Source: Amaranthus tricolor (lineage: Eukaryota > Streptophyta > Magnoliopsida > Caryophyllales > Amaranthaceae). From it: a stretch of DNA of 64,000 nucleotides. The notes beneath the pieces were generated by a model, which saw only the letters and a list, made by a program, of their open reading frames with translations, did no database searches and was not told the DNA's origin. Shown piece by piece: positions 58,611 through 64,000 of the stretch. How positions within the stretch are numbered: position 1 is the stretch's first letter; every line of letters starts with the position of its first letter. Location: positions 6,580,064 to 6,644,063 of the forward strand of contig NC_080049.1 of NCBI RefSeq assembly GCF_026212465.1, given 5' to 3'. The position numbers and the translations under genes were made by a program.

Positions 58611-58840
58611 CAAGGGCGTTATCGGCCATCCGGCGCCCATAGCAAAGTACGAGCTCATGCCCCCTCCAGCTGACCCTTTCGGGTCCTACCTTCGGGAAAA
58701 AAAATAACACACTGGGGTACTAAACCAGTAAAGAGGCCACCATATTGGGGTTTGCAAGGCCCGCATGGTAACACCTCGGTCAAGGGGCGGTATCGGCAAT
58801 CCGGCGCCCAATGACCCAAGCATGCTCATACCCCCCTTAC
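58611..58840 (+). repeat. Duplicated GC-rich block
   Basis: gtgacacggccaagggcg ... atcggccatccggcgcccat (58611) recurs as gtaacacctcggtcaagggg ... atcggcaatccggcgcccaa (58768), 157 bp away and diverged. Similar 'gccgg' words occur in the Copia-B foreign insert at 19790-19860. Confidence 0.6.
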
Positions 58841-59757
58841 GGTGGTCCCGTCGAACCTCACCTAGGGGACTAATAAATCAACTGGACATAATCCAGTTGA
58901 ATCACGCCAGCTAATCATAATCTAGTACCTTATCAGATGGGAATAACTTCCACTCTCAACTATTAATGAGCGCCCTGGGATAGTAGCGCGCCAAAACCCA
59001 CTGAGCCACTCAATAGAATATGAAATTCACTTATAACGGAGTCATTCTAACTCCAATTAAGGCATAATCTAATTCTTAAATAAATAAGGGGGTGGTTCCC
59101 GCCTTCTATTAACTCTCTCATTCTCTAAACTATTCTAAGCGCAAGGATTTCATAGTCGATAGCTCTTCATATAAAGTGTACTCACTAGTACTTCATAGTT
59201 TCGATACAATGCATACTATCCAAATAAACAATAATGTCTTAAAGAAAATTGCATATAAGGGTTATTACTGCGTGTACGTACCTGTAAGCGTCACTGCACG
59301 ATCAAAAGTCACAAAATCACCCAACTAAGGCTCTACTTTCCTCTTACGAAATGGGCACCTATATAATTTATGAGTAGAACTAATAAGTTTCTTAACTACT
59401 TTGCCATACCAAACTAAATACCAAAGTAACCGCTATCAGCCATTCAACATGAGTTTCCGATTACTCTAGCACGAACACAACTCATTCAATACAAGTCAAA
59501 ATCATTAACTCAACACAACATAAGTCTTTCCATCAATTTAAAGTAGAAGTATGTGTGAATCGTTTCTTTACATTAACTAATTTTGGGCATATCGACTTGC
59601 GTTACCCAAAAATAACTAATCACAACTAAAGCTTACAATTTTAATATAACATTAATATAACGATAAGGCAAATCTTAGAGTTACCATATCGGGATATCAT
59701 TTGTTGCATTCTCCAAAGCTATTAAGAACTATAATCAAAACAACACGACAAATATCT

Positions 59758-60967
59758 TGTAGAAATGCAAATAGATAATCAAATGCAACAAAAGGGGGGG
59801 GGGGGGGGGGGGTGGGGGGGAGGGGGGGGTGAATTGTTGTATATTATGTTTAAGATTTTTGCCTCTAATTTTTTGCGGAATTATAATAAAATAAAACTTA
59901 AACTTAAAATGAAAAAGATAAAAGGAGACAACGATTTTACGTGGAAACCTTCTTGGCCTAATAAGAAGGAAAAACCACGACCCCCGGGATTTCAAAATTC
60001 TCACTATGTTTTAGGCAATCAATCACAATTACATAAAACAATTTGCTTCACTCGAAGTTTCTCTATTCTAGGCCTATTTATCTTTCTCTACTTTTTCTCC
60101 TTCTCTTTCTCTTCTCACGCTTCTCTTGAAGCTTCTCTCCCCTAGACTTCCCTTAAGTCTAGTTACAACAAAACACTCAATTTACCCTTACAAGGCCAAA
60201 TTCTCAAGAGGATAAAAACTAAATAATTGCTTTAAGAAAAATATAATAAATTAATTGGCATTTGATAGCTGAAAATATTTTTCTTAATAGATCTCCCTTT
60301 TTGGACACTCTTGGATGCCCTCTTGGTTTGAGCAAAGTTCCTCCTATTTATAGTGGGAACAGCCGTCAGTTACCTTAAGCATACCTTCCACTATCCTACA
60401 CGTTCTCAAAAGAAAAGATAGTGGAATGCCAAAATATAAACGTCCGGCTGTTGTTTGCTCAAAGAGGAAAACGGTTCCTTTAAGCTAAAAATAGCATAGG
60501 AGCTAAAACAAAAGATCCTATTTAAAAGGAGATCTTATCTTGAAAAGAATAAGTCTTAGGCTATTTTTAGATAACCTAAAAATAGTTTTGCCAACCAATT
60601 TATTAATTAATTAAGCAATTAATTTAATTCTTAACCGTTACATCAACTTAAAAACAGAAAATAATTAATTCGCAATTTTCCAGCCGATGTTTTCTTCAAA
60701 CCTGCGACGTGAGAACAGTGTACTGTCTCCATCTACAACTGATGTCAGATTGTCAACTTTGGGAACAGTAGACCGTCTATCTACTTTTAACGTCCTAAGC
60801 ATTTATCTAACTTCTCGGATATTCTAAGACACGTACAACTTCCACGAACTAAGTCATAGGCTTCATCAACGATTTCAACAAAATCGGATATTCACCTACA
60901 AAACAATCTCTAAAACATGTTTGTTTATTTAAAAGTGAAGTCATCATCAAAACCTAAGAGGCCAACA
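59758..60967 (-). mobile_element. SIRE/Maximus-type solo LTR
   Basis: 1210 bp flanked by the perfect target duplication tatct (59753-59757 and 60968-60972). On the minus strand it runs TGTTGGCCTCTTAGGTTTTG ... CATTTCTACA, with canonical TG/CA. That start, and 'gatgatgacttc' next to it, are typical of SIRE/Maximus copia LTRs. The last 351 bp (60617-60967) match the 3' LTR fragment at 61414-61764. No internal sequence is present, so it is the product of LTR-LTR recombination. It interrupts the gypsy-type relic. A poly-G tract (59793-59828) lies near its left end. The ORFs crossing it are not genes. Confidence 0.85.
59793..59828 (+). repeat. Poly-G tract
   Basis: About 33 G in 36 bases, interrupted by single T and A, on the plus strand (C-rich on the coding strand of the LTR). 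It can form G-quadruplexes; its length may vary between molecules or be misassembled. Confidence 0.9.
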
Positions 60968-60972
60968 TATCT

Positions 60973-61413
60973 ATAACTTCAATAGCACCCTAATAAGGGT
61001 ATTTATAATTCACAAAAATCAATCCACAACAATTAGTAGCTATTATTCTCATTTTAATCAATTAAAATCACTTTCATAGTCAACTAACATCATCACCATT
61101 ACTAATTATTCACAATAATAACCAATCGACCAAATCTTAAAACAACTTTTAAAGTTATTTAACCAATCATCACCAAAATATAGTATAAAACACACATTAT
61201 TAGTAGTTTCATCTCTAAATCCAAGCCCTAATCGTTTCGTGTTCAAAGATAACATATTTAATTCCTACCCATACTAAGATTCGAAGAAACTAATACAAAA
61301 TCAACACACAACCCATAATTTCAATCACACTTCAAACCCTAATTCATAAACATGTTCAATTCATCAATCAAATTCTTACCCACAAAAAGATTCAATGAAA
61401 TTAACACAAAACC
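60973..61413. repeat. Gypsy-type relic, right part
   Basis: Continuation of 57416-59757 after the solo LTR. It contains 'caaaccctaattcat' and 'attcttacccacaaa' words also seen around 770-830. It stops abruptly where SIRE LTR homology begins at 61414, without LTR-type ends. Confidence 0.4.
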
Positions 61414-61764
61414 AATTAATTTAATTCTTAACCGTTACATCAACTTAAAAATAGAAAATAATCAATTCGCAATTTTCCAGCTGATGTTTTCTTCAGACCT
61501 GCGACGTGGGAACAGTGTACTGTCTCCATCTACAACTTCTGTCAGATTGTCAACTTTGGGAACAGTAGACCGTCTATCTACTTTTAACGTCCTAAGCATT
61601 TATCTAACTTCTCGGATATTCTAAGACACGTACAACTTCCACGAACCAAGTCATAGGCTTCATCAACGATTTCAACAAAATCGGATATTCACCTACAAAA
61701 CAATCTCTAAAACATGTTTGTTTATTTAAAAGTGAAGTCATCATCAAAACCTAAGAGGCCAACA
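61414..61764 (-). repeat. Truncated 3' LTR of a second SIRE-type element
   Basis: 351 bp, about 97% identical to 60617-60967 by eye. On the minus strand it starts TGTTGGCCTCTTAGG. It is cut at 61414, where the gypsy-type relic begins. Confidence 0.8.
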
Positions 61765-61778
61765 AATTCCCCCTTTTT
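61765..61778 (-). other. Polypurine tract of the SIRE-type element
   Basis: AAAAAGGGGGAATT on the minus strand, directly against the LTR start. A second purine block (AAAAGGGGGA, 62241-62250) lies inside the 3' non-coding region; repeated polypurine tracts are known in SIRE-like elements. Confidence 0.8.
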
Positions 61779-62533
61779 AATGAAGACAAACTTATAAACA
61801 AACTTAAGTAAAATAGAGTAAAACAAAATTTTTAGAGCATACTAGAGATTAAAGCAACTCTAAATAACTTAGCAAATCAAATCGTTACAATATAATTTAC
61901 CAAGCATGCATAAAACAATTTACTCTATAAAAACATAATAATATCAAATATGTTTTTAAAATAATTTTCCAAAAATAGTTAAATTAACACATAACACAAA
62001 TCCTTAAGTATTATAAAAAGTAACCGCTTTGAAAACAAGATTCAGAACAGTTAATCAACGTATTCATAAACTTAACAACACAGATGATTTTAAGCTAGCA
62101 GATCAGAATAACAATTTTCCATAATCACAGTTATGCACATTAACTTCCATTATTGAAACAATATTAATCATCAAGATTAATCAAGATATGGAGACTTGGA
62201 GACTGTGTATTCACAGCTTTTCTTAAGTTTGTGCATATCTTCCCCCTTTTGTCATCAATCAAAAAAAATTGGGAGTATCAAACCACAGCACAAACCATAT
62301 AGATTTGTCATTGAGGAAAACAAGAAACAATAAATGAAAGCATGCACCATAAAAAGCAGTCCAAATATGCATATAGTTAATCATCAAAGACCAAAATTAA
62401 AAACAAGAAAGAAATTGTAGCAGTTGTTCAACAAAACAAATACAATTTTGTACCCCATATGGTACAAAACCAAAAGTGAAATTTTTTGATAAATGTTAGA
62501 GCCAACAAATCATTAAAAACATGGGAAGAGGAA
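61779..62533 (-). other. SIRE-type 3' non-coding region
   Basis: AT-rich non-coding sequence between the env-like ORF and the polypurine tract. No gene seen. Confidence 0.6.
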
Positions 62534-64000
62534 TCAAGGAGCAGTCTCTTCTTCATCTATGAATTCGGTCTGCACTTCAACTGTATCCAACTTTGCACCA
62601 AGACGGTTCTCCATCAGGGTAAGTTGATCAATGATTGAGGCAAGTGAGACTCGAATTTCATCTTGAAAAGCTGTAAATTGAGACTGTAGGTCATGGAGAT
62701 TAGAGAGTATGGAGTTTGAAGAAGCTGCAGGAACAGAATCAGGATTAGCACAACCAGTACCTGGTGAAGACTGAGATGGTGGTGGTGTAAAGTGAATAGG
62801 TGATTGAGGTGGTGATGGAATTTGATGTGGTGGTGGAGTGGTTGGCTTGGGAGAAGGAGGTTTATTAGATGTAGACTCAGGTATGGTGTCAGATGTGGTT
62901 TCATCAACCATAGTAGCCTTGCATTTTGAAGCTAACCTCCTACTCTTCCTCTTAATTAACTTAGCCTTTTTCCTCATTGCTATCACAATCTCTTCATCAC
63001 TTGAATCACTGCAGAGATTGTGATGAACATTATCTTCCAAGGCTTCCTCTTGTTCTTCTGTTTCCCCCTTACTTGCTTCTCCGCCCCGTTCCCCTTTTTC
63101 TCCTGTTTCAACGTTGTCAGTGGGTATAGGTTTTTGCTCCTTTTCCTCTTTTTCCTCCTTCCTTGATTTCTCCTTTTCTTCCTCAACCCCTTCCTCTTCT
63201 GATCCGACTTCAACAACCTCCTCTAAATCATGCATTAACATCCCTTCATCATTTAATTTTAGGTGCAAATTTTGTAAGCATTTAGCACCTATTTTCATGT
63301 TAGGACCCATTGGGAACTGCAAACCATCTAGAGGTACACTAAATTTATTAAAAATCCATGTTAATAGACCTCCATATCCCACAAAACTTTTCTTTTAAAT
63401 GCAATCCGACAAATGAGAGATCATTAACGAAGGAAAATTAATTTTAATATTATTGGCCATGCAATAAATTAAAGTAGCATCACGTAAACTCACTTCACTT
63501 CGTTTGGAGTTTCGTGGTAAGATGAATCTACGAGCAACATTGTACAATAATTTATGCATTGGAGACAATATGTTGTGACTTATTTTTCCCTTCTTTAGAT
63601 CTACCCCTAAAAATTTCAGAATTGTTCGTTTATTAATCCCAGAGAATGCTATCTTCGAGCCAACATAATAGGTGTCAAATCCAACATTAGGAACATTTAA
63701 CCATTCCCCCAACATAGCACTATTAAATTCTATTTTCACGTTCTTAACAGTACTAGAACACATCCCACAATCATTAGAGAAATTTAAAATAAATTCTCGC
63801 ATAAGGTTTGGAAAAATTGAGTTGCAACTAAAATTGGACATCAATACCTCCCATTCTTGATTTTGTAAAATGTCATGCAGTTGAGGAAAATGAGTAGAAT
63901 CATACCAGTACTTGTCTAACCCGAACCCTACTGACATTTCTTTTGAAACTTCTTCAGCACTATTAGGATCAACATGCTTCGAACGTTTGGCTGTTCTAGA
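62534..64000 (-). pseudogene. SIRE-type env-like / plant transposon protein, one in-frame stop, runs off window
   Basis: On the minus strand the frame is open from the window edge (64000) to a TAA at 63395-63397, then continues in the same frame to 62534. The first part (about 200 residues visible) has a basic AKRSKH stretch, then GLDKYWYDSTHFPQL and a globular region with MLGEWLNVPNVG and LRDATLIYCM, resembling the 'putative plant transposon protein' domain found in env-like ORFs of SIRE and Athila elements. The second part has a Glu/Lys-rich segment, a Pro-rich segment and a C-terminal coiled coil (HDLQSQFTAFQDEI, LTLMENRLGAKLD). The lone nonsense change is the only visible lesion. No transmembrane helix is obvious. 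The assignment to SIRE rests mainly on the adjoining polypurine tract and LTR. Confidence 0.75.

Larger units (their letters stand above)
57416..59757. repeat. Gypsy-type LTR/non-coding relic, left part
   Basis: Starts with a 64-bp inverted repeat (57416-57479): TGTAACACCC ... GGGTGTTACA, with AATTTTCGACC facing GGAGGAAATTC, a design typical of plant gypsy LTR borders. What follows has no ORF but has GC-rich islands (57640-57740, 58600-58870). It contains the degenerate tatc repeats (58428-58570) and a duplicated block (58611-58672 and 58768-58840). It continues past the solo LTR at 60973-61413. Orientation and exact family are uncertain. Confidence 0.45.

Noticed and set aside
59765..60145. 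126-residue Gly-rich ORF over the poly-G tract
   Set aside because: Translation of a homopolymer within a solo LTR.
62614..63216. ORFs of 77-97 residues overlapping the SIRE env-like frame
   Set aside because: Out-of-frame shadows of the env-like ORF, with biased His/Leu or Lys composition.

Overview
The window is nuclear DNA of a flowering plant, almost certainly a eudicot. The grounds are AT-rich intergenic DNA with long (TA)n and (TAA)n arrays, nested Ty1/copia and Ty3/gypsy (Athila, SIRE) LTR retrotransposons, Stowaway-like MITEs, a MULE transposase with a plant mobile domain (PMD) gene, and intronless wound-induced-protein (WIP, DUF3774) genes. I cannot name the species from the sequence alone. 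There are no operons, rRNA, tRNA or CRISPR arrays.

Host genes. Five WIP loci are visible: an intact gene at 8313-8585 (+), a disrupted copy at 12010-12345 (+), intact genes at 43520-43780 (-) and 46859-47107 (-), and a 5' stub at 54105-54166 (-) that stops close to a MITE. The only other convincing host-type gene is an intronless 297-residue coiled-coil protein at 14263-15156 (+). It has a predicted N-myristoylation signal and four exact-length 52-residue repeats.

Left part (1-14 kb): a gypsy-type LTR terminus (1-1335), LTR-like relics, two MULE-like MITEs (4.3-5.4 kb), TAA arrays with a long hairpin, the first WIP gene next to an LTR-like repeat, a 495-bp TRIM element (11041-11535) and copia debris.

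Middle (17-43 kb): two related copia elements on the minus strand. Copia-B (16968-24337, TSD ggttg) has lost its protease-integrase part, which is replaced by about 3.8 kb of foreign LTR-like DNA holding a 540-bp (TA)n tract. Copia-A (25833-42911) is split by a young Athila element (27887-40153, TSD gtagg). Its two 1399-bp LTRs differ at one base by my hand comparison, its gag-pol ORF is intact (29414-34834) and it has an intact env-like ORF (35501-36802). The Athila LTR carries four pairs of 12-bp GC-rich palindromic boxes upstream of its TATA box; the inverse form of one box recurs between pol and the env-like ORF.

Right part (43-64 kb): the WIP cluster interleaved with related MITEs; a decayed PMD gene facing a decayed MULE transposase (48.2-51.3 kb); a 534-bp foldback element; LTR-like relics; a gypsy-type non-coding relic (57.4-61.4 kb) carrying a SIRE-type solo LTR with a perfect TSD (59758-60967); and the 3' end of a second SIRE-type element on the minus strand (61414-64000), whose env-like ORF has one in-frame stop.
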